Positions 1-7,684 of a stretch of 22,214 nucleotides of DNA are shown one piece after another. Source of the stretch: JAXGPL01 sp040766985 (GTDB lineage Bacteria > Bacillota > Sulfobacillia > JAUYEG01); NCBI GenBank assembly GCA_040766985.1, contig JAXGPL010000027.1:1-22214 (forward strand), written 5' to 3'. Made by a program: the position numbers and the translations under genes. Numbering within the stretch: the stretch's first letter is position 1; each line of letters starts with the position of its first letter. The notes beneath the pieces were generated by a model that was given only the letters and a program-made list of their open reading frames with translations, was not told where the DNA came from and searched no databases.

Positions 1-838
1 GGCTGTATGCGACTTCGGCCCCGGTCGCGAGCGCAGCACCGCGTGCGCAGTCCACGATCCGTTTTACCACCCACTTCACGGTCTCCATCCTTGGCGCCCT
101 GACGTAGAGCCGCGCTGAGGAATCCACTGGGATGATGTTGGGATTCTCGCCGCCCTTCTCGACAGTCCACTGGATGACGACTTCCGGTGGCACATGCTGC
201 CGGAGGATGTTGATTGCCGCGTGGGTCAGCATCACCGCATCCTGAGAATCCACGGCATCCCAGCGGGCCTGGCCGACTCCGGGTCTCCTGCCGCGGAAAC
301 CAAGCCGGAAGTTGTCCCGCGCAAGCGATGTCCCGCCGGCCGTGAACGGCTCCCCCGGGTGTACGATCAACACGGCGTCCAGCCCGTCGAAGGCTCCGGC
401 CGCGTGCATTACCACCTTGCCGCCGGCGTTCGGCCGGTAGCCCTCCTCCGCCGGCGTCCCGAATACGCTTACCGACCCCGGCAGGCGGTCTTTGACGGCG
501 GCCAGCCCCATTGCTGCGCCCAATGCCGCCGCCCCGATCAGGTTGTGGCCGCAGGCGTGCCCTAAGCCGGGCAGGGCGTCGTACTCCGCAAGGAAACCAA
601 TTGCGGGCCCCGGCCGGCCGCCGCGCATGGTGGCTTTGAAGGCCGTCGCCAGCCCGGCGATGCCGGTTTCCACAACCATGCCGTGTGCCGCCGACTCGGA
701 AGCCAGCAAAGCGCTTGAGCGGTGCTCCTCGTATCCCATCTCCGACCACCCGTGAATCTGGTCGGCCATTGCCGCGAGCCGGTCCGCGTTTTCGTCGATG
801 CGTTGGAGGATCGCGAGTTCGTCCCTGGAAAGCGTCAA
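1..838 (-). CDS. M20D-family amidohydrolase, C-terminus cut by window edge
   Basis: The visible part encodes about 279 residues of a zinc-dependent amidohydrolase of the M20D group, related to AbgB, HipO and IAA-amino-acid hydrolases, which remove acyl or aryl groups from amino acids or split amide bonds. The hallmarks are an AEYDALPGLGHACGHN segment at residues 84-99 (C96 and H98 as metal/catalytic residues) and a TPAEEG motif with the Glu pair at 131-132. A lid segment with NPNIIP lies further on. I chose the TTG at 838 because GAGGGGG lies 8 nt upstream; no in-frame ATG is better placed. Around positions 281-300 the family's usual G-x-A-A-H motif is not readable, so a small compensated indel is possible there. 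The gene diverges from another M20 gene starting at 993. The true substrate cannot be told. Confidence 0.85.
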   Translation of the reverse strand, partial: MTLSRDELAILQRIDENADRLAAMADQIHGWSEMGYEEHRSSALLASESAAHGMVVETGIAGLATAFKATMRGGRPGPAIGFLAEYDALPGLGHACGHNLIGAAALGAAMGLAAVKDRLPGSVSVFGTPAEEGYRPNAGGKVVMHAAGAFDGLDAVLIVHPGEPFTAGGTSLARDNFRLGFRGRRPGVGQARWDAVDSQDAVMLTHAAINILRQHVPPEVVIQWTVEKGGENPNIIPVDSSARLYVRAPRMETVKWVVKRIVDCARGAALATGAEVAYS

Positions 839-992
839 AACCAATACCCCCTCGGGAGGCGTCGTGAGCCGGCGGGCAGAAGACTTGCCGCGGCTTACCG
901 GTGCGTCTTCGACAGGCGCAAGGTATTAACCTGGCCTCATGCGGGTTGTCCGCCGCGTTCCCGCAGCGGCCGGCACTAAGGAGATGGCGAAA

Positions 993-2212
993 GTGCAGGA
1001 CGAGAGCAAGCTGGCTGGTTTCAACCTCAGGCTGAGCTTTACCCGCGACGCGGCGACCAAGCTGCTCTCCGACCTGATAGCTATCGACTCGGTGAACCCC
1101 TCGCTCGTGCCCGGTGGCGCAGGTGAGCGGGAGATTGCCGAGCACGTCGGCGGGGTCTTGGCGGCGGCGGGCTTTGCGGTCAAAGTCGAGGAGATCTCGC
1201 CGATGCGCTGTAACGTGGTCGGCGTGCTAAGGGGTACGGGTGAGGGGAAGTCGTTGATGCTCGTCGGGCATCTGGACACCGTAAGCAAAGATGGTATGGC
1301 AATCCCGCCCCTTGAGCCTCGCGTCGACGGTGACCGGATCTACGGTCGCGGCGCGGCGGATATGAAGGGCGGGCTCGCCTCAATTCTCCTGGCCGTCCAA
1401 GCCCTTTCCGCAGAAGGCACACGCCTTGCGGGCGACCTGATCGTGGCCGGGGTGGCGGATGAGGAATATGCCAGCATCGGTGTCGAGGCGTTGGTCCGGC
1501 GCTGGACCGCAGATGCGGCGCTGATCACCGAGCCGACGGCGGCAGCATGGTCGTCGCGCCAGTACGCGGTTTTGCGCATCAACCTCGAGGTCAGCAAGCG
1601 CGCCGCGCACGGCACAGCCTGTTTGACGGTGGTGTCGACGCTATTACCAACGCAGGCCATTTCCTTGTCGCGTATGACAGGTACCATCGCGACGTGCTCG
1701 CGAGAGTCCAGCCGAGGCTGCTGAGCAGGCCGTCGGTGCACGCTTCCCTGGTGTCGGGCGGACGCGAATTGAGCACGTACCCGGATAGCTGCACGGTCTC
1801 CTTTGAGCGCCGGACGGTTCCCGGCGAGACCAGGCAGTCTATCCAAGCCGAGCTAGACAGTATTCTCGCGGGACTGCGGCGGGATGTGCCCGGCTTCGAG
1901 GCGACGGCCGAGATCTTCTTTTGGCGGGATCCGTACGAGATCGGGCTTGATGAGCCCGTTGTGCAGGCGCTCATGCACGCAGCCGGCGCCGTGTTCCGCG
2001 GTCCTCCCGAAATTGGCGGCTCAAGCGGTTGGATGGATTCGGCCGTATTGGGCGCGGCGGGCATCCCCACGGTGATCCTTGGTCCTTCGGGTGAGGGTGG
2101 CCACGCGCCTGTGGAATGGGTCAACCTGCCAAGCGTCATCGCGGTGGCCGATATCATCGCCAGGCTGGCTCAGGATTTCTGTGGAGGCAGAACCGTCGAT
2201 ACGGAGGGGTAA
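993..2212 (+). pseudogene. M20-family metallohydrolase (ArgE/DapE-like), frameshifted near 1615-1622
   Basis: This is an ArgE/DapE/ACY1-type M20 peptidase or deacylase split by one frameshift. The first frame carries VGHLDTV (H93 metal ligand, D95), GRGAADMKGG (bridging D123) and ADEEY (catalytic Glu pair 157-158), then ITEPT. Just after the dimerisation-domain signature RAAHG the frame is lost. It resumes one frame over as SLFDGGVDAI and continues through SSGWMDS to the closing GEGGHAPVEWV, which holds the last metal His. Adding one base in the 'aca/agc' run near 1618 restores a normal protein of about 406 residues. I prefer the GTG at 993, with AAGGAG 9 nt upstream, over the ATG codons at 939 and 984. 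It is either a recent pseudogene or a sequencing error. Confidence 0.85.
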
Positions 2213-2218
2213 CGTAAC

Positions 2219-2249
2219 AGCAACGGCAGGAGACCGGTTTGCCGCTGCT
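2219..2249 (-). terminator. possible terminator hairpin behind the DUF21-CBS operon
   Basis: A 10-base stem (AGCAGCGGCA pairing with TGCCGTTGCT in minus-strand RNA, one G-U pair) with an 11-nt loop lies a few bases downstream of the minus-strand stop at 2255. The following bases are only moderately T-rich (GTTACGTTACC), so it is a weak or atypical terminator. It lies between two convergent genes, just beyond the plus-strand stop at 2212. Confidence 0.4.
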
Positions 2250-2254
2250 CCCGG

Positions 2255-3337
2255 CTATTCCGTTCCGCCAACGCCGGTATCAAAACCGGCGCCGGCGCCG
2301 AAGTCAGTCCCCACGCCGAGCCCGCCGCCCAGGCCTGCCGCGCCGGACGCCGGGGGTTCCTCCTGAATCTCGCCGACGATCTCTTCAAGCAGGTCCTGAA
2401 TCGTGACCAGCCCGATGGTCCGGCCGCCGGCGTCTTCGATGGCTGCGATGTGTTGCCGTTTAGAGCGCATCTCCCTTAGCAGGTCGGCGGCCTTCCTGCC
2501 CGGTGGAGTGCGGAGGATGGGGCGCATGATGTCGGCGGCCGTTCCGCCGCTACCGCGGCAGAGGCGCGCAAAAACGTCCTTGACGTGCACGACGCCCGTG
2601 GTGGTCGCCCGGCTGCCGCGGTGGATCGGTATCCGCGAGAAGCCCGTCCGCTCCATCAGCGTGGCGAGGGACGAGAGTGATGCGCCGACCGGTGCCGTGG
2701 CCGCGTCGCGGATCGGTATCATCACGTCCGAGACCGTCTTGTCCTGGGACGCAAGAATTCCGGAAACGACCTCACCTGTGTCAGGGGCCAACTCGCCCTG
2801 CTCCTCGCCGATCCGCAGCATTTCCGTAAGCGACTCCTCGGTCACACTGAGGTCGTCCTGACGTTCGCCGACCCGCCCCGACAGCCAGCGGGGGATCAAC
2901 CCCAGAACCGCCGACACCGGACGCAACAACACGCTCGCAACCGTCACCGCCGGGGCAAGGCGCATGGCCGTGGCCGTCGCGTCCGCGTAGGCCAGAGCCT
3001 TGGGAATCATCTCGGCGAAGATGAGCACCAGCAGGACCAGCACCGCTGCCGTGAGACCGAGGTATGCGGCGCCGGCGTATTCCTCGGTCAAGGACGCAGC
3101 CAGGACGCTTCCCACGACGGTGAAGGTGTTGATGCCGACGAGTAGGTCGGAAACCAGCCGGTCCCGCGACGAGATCAACTTATCTGCCTGCAGGGCCCGC
3201 CGGTCGCCGGCCGCAGCTAGCGTCCTGATGGCCATGTGGTTGACCCCGACGAACGCGGCCTCCGCGGTGGTAAAGAAGACAATCAGCCCAAACGAGACCA
3301 GGAACGCTGCGATCTGGAATAGGTGCTCGGGGTTCAT
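2255..3337 (-). CDS. DUF21-CBS membrane protein (CNNM/CorC-like), lacking the CorC/HlyC C-terminal domain
   Basis: This 360-residue protein belongs to the CNNM/HlyC/CorC group of integral membrane proteins implicated in Mg2+/Co2+ homeostasis. An N-terminal DUF21 region has hydrophobic segments at about 8-30, 62-85 and 92-112, with TAEAAFVGVN and FAEMIPKALA motifs typical of the fold. A CBS pair follows (about 195-330) with VSDVMIPIRD, TGFSRIPIHRG and TIGLVTIQDLLEEIVGEI. After this, where relatives carry the CorC_HlyC domain, there is only a Gly-rich low-complexity tail of about 30 residues. The ATG at 3337 overlaps the TGA of the upstream gene (ATGA) and has GGAGGGGG 10 nt ahead, so the two are probably translationally coupled and may form a heteromer. 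Confidence 0.9.
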   Translation of the reverse strand: MNPEHLFQIAAFLVSFGLIVFFTTAEAAFVGVNHMAIRTLAAAGDRRALQADKLISSRDRLVSDLLVGINTFTVVGSVLAASLTEEYAGAAYLGLTAAVLVLLVLIFAEMIPKALAYADATATAMRLAPAVTVASVLLRPVSAVLGLIPRWLSGRVGERQDDLSVTEESLTEMLRIGEEQGELAPDTGEVVSGILASQDKTVSDVMIPIRDAATAPVGASLSSLATLMERTGFSRIPIHRGSRATTTGVVHVKDVFARLCRGSGGTAADIMRPILRTPPGRKAADLLREMRSKRQHIAAIEDAGGRTIGLVTIQDLLEEIVGEIQEEPPASGAAGLGGGLGVGTDFGAGAGFDTGVGGTE

Positions 3338-4686
3338 CGGAGCGGTTCCCCCTCCGCTGAACCCCGGCTGCCGGTGGTCTCCGCTGCTTCGGTCGGGTCC
3401 CCGGCCAAGTCTGGCTCACCCGCGAGTTTGACCCGCACCTTGACGATCCGGGACCCCTTGAGTTCCTCAACGGTCAGAAGCCAGCCATCGGCAAGGACCG
3501 TGTCGCCGAGCCTGGGCACCCGGCCTGCCACGGCATAGACGAGGCCGGCAATGGTATCGACGTCCTCGGGCGTGGGCAACGTCAGCCCGTACTCCTCATT
3601 TACTTCTTCAATCAGAAGACGGCCCGAGAAGATGTACCCGCCGTCGACCTGCGACGCCTCGAACGAGAGCCGGTCGAACTCGTCGGCGATATCCCCCACG
3701 ATCTCCTCGATGGCGTCCTCCAACGTCACAATCCCGGCCGTGCCCCCGTACTCGTCAAGCACGACCGCAAGTGCTTCGCCATGATCTTTCATCTCGCGGA
3801 GCAGGTCCGATACGAGTTTGGTTTCCGGGACGAAATAGGGCGGCCGCGCCAACCCGTCAACGCGCCGGGCCTGCTGGTCCGCCTGAATCGCCGGCAATAG
3901 GTCCTTTACGTAGACGATGCCCACGATGTTGTCGACCGTGTCCCGGTAGACCGGCAGGCGAGAGAACCCCGTGTTGAGGATCATGTCCGCCGCCTCAGCC
4001 ACCGTAGCCGCAGCCGCGATGCGTGCCATGTCGGGCCGAGGGGTCATGATTTCGCGGATTTTTGTGTCGCCTGTGTCGAGGACCGCGCGGATCATCGTGC
4101 GTTCCTCATCCTCGAGCGCTCCCTGCTCGCGCCCGAGGTCGATCGCGAGTTCCATGGTTTCCGGGGTTACCCGGAAGGGGACCTTGACCGGATCCTTGCC
4201 CATCGCATGCAGAAGGCCGGTGCTGACGGCCTCCAACACGGTGGTGACCGGCCGGAACAAGCGGATCATCCATGCGACAATCCTGGAAACCCGCAGCGCC
4301 AACCACGCCGGGCTCCGCGATGCGAAGGTCTTGGGCATGATCTCGCCAAAGAACAGGATGAGCAGGGTCGACGTGACCGTCGCCGCGATCTCCACCCGGT
4401 AGCGGGACCACTGCAACTCGTAGACGCTCAAGAGCAGGGCCGTGAAGACGGTGGCGATCGCGACGTTGACCGCCGTGTTGCATAGGAGCAGAGTAGACAG
4501 GACTTTGGCAGGATGCTCAAGCAGCGCCGAAACAGTACGAACCCTGCGGTCCTCGCTTTGGGACATGCGGCGCAGCCGGAGCGGATCGAGCCGGAAGATC
4601 GAAGTCTCCGCAGCAGAAAACAAAGCGGACATCGCAAGCAATATCGGGATGAATAACCAACTACTCGAACTAGCAGGGTCGTCCAA
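3334..4686 (-). CDS. Hemolysin-family / CorC-type transporter (DUF21, CBS pair, CorC_HlyC)
   Basis: This full-length 450-residue CNNM/HlyC-type protein is likely an inner-membrane divalent-cation efflux or Mg2+ homeostasis factor. DUF21 spans about 10-180: FSAAETSIF at 23-31, NTAVNVAIA, and FGEIMPKTFASR. Two CBS motifs follow: IREIMTPRPDM, then GFSRLPVYRDTVDNIVGIVY, and a second around LDEYGGTAGIVTLEDAIEEI. A CorC_HlyC domain (about 345-425) includes VDGGYIFSGR and the EDVDTIAGLV motif. The tail is hydrophilic. The start is a TTG at 4686 with a G-rich tract upstream (GAGGGGGACGGG); spacing is acceptable but not ideal. It is the first gene of a two-gene operon, with its stop overlapping the next ATG. 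The AT-rich segment just upstream (4728-4747) is the likely promoter region. Confidence 0.93.
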   Translation of the reverse strand: MDDPASSSSWLFIPILLAMSALFSAAETSIFRLDPLRLRRMSQSEDRRVRTVSALLEHPAKVLSTLLLCNTAVNVAIATVFTALLLSVYELQWSRYRVEIAATVTSTLLILFFGEIMPKTFASRSPAWLALRVSRIVAWMIRLFRPVTTVLEAVSTGLLHAMGKDPVKVPFRVTPETMELAIDLGREQGALEDEERTMIRAVLDTGDTKIREIMTPRPDMARIAAAATVAEAADMILNTGFSRLPVYRDTVDNIVGIVYVKDLLPAIQADQQARRVDGLARPPYFVPETKLVSDLLREMKDHGEALAVVLDEYGGTAGIVTLEDAIEEIVGDIADEFDRLSFEASQVDGGYIFSGRLLIEEVNEEYGLTLPTPEDVDTIAGLVYAVAGRVPRLGDTVLADGWLLTVEELKGSRIVKVRVKLAGEPDLAGDPTEAAETTGSRGSAEGEPLR

Positions 4687-4724
4687 CTAGAGACCCGTCC
4701 CCCTCGTTGCCAATACGCGTTTTA

Positions 4725-4750
4725 CTTCTGACTATATCTATATAATACTT
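4725..4750. promoter_or_regulatory. AT-rich intergenic promoter region upstream of the DUF21-CBS operon
   Basis: In an otherwise GC-rich window this short stretch is almost wholly A/T. It contains a perfect TATAAT on the plus strand (4741-4746) and TATTAT and TATAGT on the minus strand. No convincing -35 hexamer lies 16-18 bp from any of these, so neither strand can be assigned firmly. The minus strand is favoured because the only gene served within 60 bp is the one starting at 4686; no plus-strand gene follows. The rest of 4687-4789 shows nothing else I can support. Confidence 0.4.
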
Positions 4751-4789
4751 CGGGTTTGCCAGCATCTCCTCTATAGCTATCGATTCCGT

Positions 4790-4855
4790 TCACGACGGGC
4801 TCAGCCTGCGCGGGGGGTCATTAATACGCCTGTCCCCGACGTATTGCTCAGGCAT
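4790..4855 (-). CDS. candidate 21-residue small ORF overlapping the DUF2892 gene stop
   Basis: An ATG at 4855 preceded by GGAGG at 5-nt spacing opens a 21-codon ORF (MPEQYVGDRR..., ending RLSPS) that overlaps the last codons of the DUF2892 gene and ends at TGA 4792-4790. The product is hydrophilic and matches no family I know. The Shine-Dalgarno bases also code for the C-terminus of the upstream protein, so the match may be chance. An AATACG/CGTATT inverted repeat sits inside it. Confidence 0.2.
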   Translation of the reverse strand: MPEQYVGDRRINDPPRRLSPS

Positions 4856-5084
4856 CTCTGCCTCCCCAATGGTCGTCGTCGGCCGTTTGCTCAGCCCCGT
4901 CGAAACCCAAAAGGTCGTAGATCGGACAGTACCCCGCTGCGGCCGTCAACAGCAGCGCGCCCCCGCCGACCCAGGCAAGCGTGGCCCAGGGTGCAGCCGC
5001 AGCCGTAATCGTTCCCAGAAACACCGCGAACAAGCCGGCAACGCCGCGGACCCATCGTTCGCTGGTGGACAGATTCACATGCAC
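4848..5084 (-). CDS. DUF2892-family small membrane protein (YgaP C-terminal-like)
   Basis: This 78-residue protein has two hydrophobic helices (about 14-31 and 36-49) ending in GYCPIYDLLGF. Together with the N-terminal NLSTSERWVRGVAG this is the DUF2892/YgaP-TM pattern, best known as the membrane anchor fused to rhodanese domains in YgaP. Here it stands alone. Its function is unknown; a role near sulfur or redox metabolism is only family lore. The GTG at 5084 is chosen because GGAGGT lies 6 nt upstream. The same frame is open upstream into the damaged M20 gene without a stop, but the strong ribosome-binding site argues for separate translation. The C-terminus is acidic and His-containing. Confidence 0.85.
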   Translation of the reverse strand: MHVNLSTSERWVRGVAGLFAVFLGTITAAAAPWATLAWVGGGALLLTAAAGYCPIYDLLGFDGAEQTADDDHWGGRDA

Positions 5085-5247
5085 GCCAGCACCTCCATCC
5101 AAGCTAGGTGAGGTTTTGCTTTGGCTAGTGTTCGGTTTGCGGCGAACTAATATGAGGTGGCAGGTTGGCGGGCCCAGGACAAAGCGCGACGAGCCTGGCC
5201 AGCATATCAACCGTTGACTGCCGCGCTCGATTGCCCGCCGCCGCCTT

Positions 5248-6648
5248 TCACCTTTTGCCGCAGAGTACGCCGTCACAACATCCCAGAGCATCTGCACTGC
5301 AAACCGAACGGTCGCAAGCGAGAGCCGCTCGTTGTGACTGTGGCGGCGTTGTACTTCGGACGGCAGCATAGGCGAAAACCCGTACGTTGGAATGCCCTTG
5401 GGCCGCAGATGGCGCCCGTCCGTCGCTCCCGAAATCAACAGCGGCACCACGGGTGAACTGGGAGTGATTGGTACCGATGGCCGCCTGGATATGGGCGATG
5501 AGCGGGTGGTCGAACGCGGACTCGGCTGACGGCGCGGCGACGGGCGATGCCTCGAGCTCAACCGCGCCTCGCAGGCCTGCTCGGCACCTACCGCATTCAG
5601 CTCGGCAAGGATCTCGGTGTGCCCGAATCCGGGGAGCAATCTGCAGTCGATCCGAGCGGTCGCCTCGCCTGGAATCACGTTGATCTTGTACCCCGCTTGG
5701 ACGACCGTGGGTGTGGCTGTGTTGCGGATCATCGCGCGCATCGCCCCTGCCTTGATCGGGTCGCCGGCCACCTTGTCGATGACCGTGTCGGCCAGCTTGC
5801 TGCGAGGTCTCGGCCATCGCGCCGACAACCCCGCCGATGGATTGCGCCATGGAGGTGACGAGTTGGCGATAAGTGTCGGTGATGTGGACGGGCAGCCGCC
5901 GCGAACCGATGGCCACCAGCGCCCGGCTGAGTTGGACGACCGCGTTGTCGTCGGTCGGCACCGACGCATGGCCCGGCCGCCCCTTGGCCCTGATCGTCAC
6001 AGGGCAGGGGGCCTTCTCGGCGGTCTGGATCGTGTACACGAGCCGCCCGGCCAGATTAAGCGCAACACCGCCGCCCTCGTTGATGGCTGCGTCGGCAGCG
6101 ATGAGGTCGAGCCGGTTCTGGGCGAGCCAGTGCGCACCCCAGCCGCCGCCGGATTCTTCGTTGGCGGTGGCGGCAAAGACGATGTCGCGGGCCAGTGGGA
6201 CCCCCTTGCGCTTCGCCCAGATCAACACCGCAGCCTCGAATGCCGTCAACCCCTTGGTGTCGAGGGTGCCGCGCCCCCATACGTATCCGTCCTTGATCTC
6301 TGCGGAAAACGGCGGGACCTGCCAGTGCTCCGGCTCGGCCGGGACGACGTCAAGGTGTGACAACAGAAGCAGACCTGGAGGCAGGCCTTCCGCCCCCGCC
6401 TCCTCAGCCGGTTTGCCATCCGCCTTGAGGCGCACAACCACGTTGCCGCGGCCGGGCGCGGGCTCGACGACCTCGGGCTTCAGGCCCTCCGCCTGAAACC
6501 GTTCGGCCAGATACTGCGCTGCGATGATCTCGTTGCCTGGAGGGTTGGTCGTATCCAGCCGTACCAGATCGCAGAGCAACTCCAGCGCCAACTGGTACAG
6601 CTGTTCGGCTTCATCGGGCGGCAAGGGTGTCGGGGCTCCAGGTTGCAT
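5248..6648 (-). pseudogene. M20/M25/M40-type metallopeptidase with three frameshifts
   Basis: This is a carboxypeptidase-like M20 enzyme, probably a cytosolic dipeptidase or deacylase. The first frame is good to about residue 280: LSHLDVVPAE (H98, D100), GRGTLDTKG (D130), TANEESGG (Glu pair 164-165) and GRPGHASVP in the dimerisation domain. Near 5798-5806 the reading jumps to another frame (SKLADTVIDKVAG, then INVIPGEATARIDCRLLPG). Near 5560-5566 it returns to the first frame (EASPVAAPSAESAFDHPL). Near 5461-5464 it changes again to PVVPLLISGATDGRHLRPKG and YGFSP, the usual C-terminus. In that last frame no stop occurs before the DUF2892 gene, so the 3' end given is the stop of the first frame and is approximate. 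The ATG at 6648, with AGGA 8 nt upstream, is preferred over the ATG at 6654. Confidence 0.85.
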
Positions 6649-6784
6649 GGCCATCTTCCTTTCAGGCTCGACCTCCGCTTCGCCTCCGCGGGTCTTGAGC
6701 CAGCTTCTGCCGGAAGGACTACGGTGGGCACGCCGGAATAACCTCTTGCACATCCATGAACCGACGGGCAAAGGGGGCAGTTCG

Positions 6785-7684
6785 GTGTTGCGCGGCTTGC
6801 GTTTCTGGCTCAGAGCTGCCCGTGCCCCGTTTCTGAGCGCGTCCCTGATGTCCGTCGCAATTGGAGTTCTCGCAGCGTGGCGGAGCGGGGCGGCCCTCAA
6901 CCCGGTGTCCGTCGGCGTTACCGCGGCGGGCATCGCGCTCGCCCATCTGGGGGTCAACCTGGTCAACGACTATTACGATGCCGCCGGCAGCGACCCCCTC
7001 AACCGCCACCGGAGCCCATACAACGGTGGCTCGGGAGCCATCCAATCCGGTGAAACCACACCCTCCGCCGTCGCAGCCGCCGGTGCGGCCTGCCTGGGCG
7101 GGGCTATCGCCGCGGGCGTCCTTCTCGCCCTTGGCCGGCGGCCGGCGATCTGGTTTCTGATGGCGGCGGGCGGCATCCTCGGTGTGGGCTATTCGGCGCC
7201 GCCGCTCGGCCTGATGGGCACGGGCTGGGGGGAAATCGTTGCCGGCATGTGCTGTGGACCGCTGGTCGCAGCGGGAGCAGGTTACGTACAGACCGGGGTT
7301 CTGGACCCTGCGGTGCTGTGGCCGTCCGTACCTGTGGGCCTCCTTGTCAGCGCGATTTTGGTGATCAACGAAGTTCCCGACTTCGCTGCCGACGCCAAGG
7401 CCGGCAAAGCCAATCTGGTCGTGCGGCTTGGGACACGCGCGGGGACCCGGCTGCACGCGGTACTAGTCGGACTTGCCTACCTGTGGATCGTCGTGATGGC
7501 CGCCTTAGGGATCTTGCCACGATCGGCACTTGTGGTGCTGGCCACGGTTCCGCTTGCTCTCGGGGCGGTACGGACCGGGCTCCGCAACCCCGACCGGCCG
7601 GCGGGGATAGTCCCTGCCAGCGCGCGTACGGTGGCGGCTCACGTGTTGGTTTCCGTGCTCCTGGCGACCGCCTACTTCCTTTAG
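6785..7684 (+). CDS. UbiA-family prenyltransferase (MenA-like)
   Basis: A 299-residue integral membrane prenyltransferase. The first Asp-rich motif is NDYYD at 61-65, followed by a GGSGAIQSGE loop at 81-90. The second is NEVPDFAAD at 195-203, followed by KANLVVRLG. These bind Mg2+-diphosphate of the polyprenyl donor. About eight to nine hydrophobic helices are evident. The NDYYD...GGS pattern and length fit the 1,4-dihydroxy-2-naphthoate prenyltransferase branch (menaquinone synthesis), but other UbiA acceptors cannot be excluded. The start is GTG 6785 with AAGGGGG 7 nt upstream. An in-frame ATG far upstream at 6524 would overlap the divergent M20 gene and lacks support. The TAG stop overlaps the stop of the convergent EamA gene. 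Confidence 0.88.
   Translation: MLRGLRFWLRAARAPFLSASLMSVAIGVLAAWRSGAALNPVSVGVTAAGIALAHLGVNLVNDYYDAAGSDPLNRHRSPYNGGSGAIQSGETTPSAVAAAGAACLGGAIAAGVLLALGRRPAIWFLMAAGGILGVGYSAPPLGLMGTGWGEIVAGMCCGPLVAAGAGYVQTGVLDPAVLWPSVPVGLLVSAILVINEVPDFAADAKAGKANLVVRLGTRAGTRLHAVLVGLAYLWIVVMAALGILPRSALVVLATVPLALGAVRTGLRNPDRPAGIVPASARTVAAHVLVSVLLATAYFL

Noticed and set aside
194..755. Plus-strand ORFs over the first 0.75 kb
   Set aside because: They are Arg/Pro-rich antisense shadows of the minus-strand M20D gene, which carries the real family motifs.
4762..4800. Remnant of an M20 gene: the plus strand here reads SSIAIDSV, like the IAIDSVNPS segment encoded near 1075
   Set aside because: Only a stretch of about 20 bases resembles the other gene and similarity stops on both sides, so coincidence is likely.
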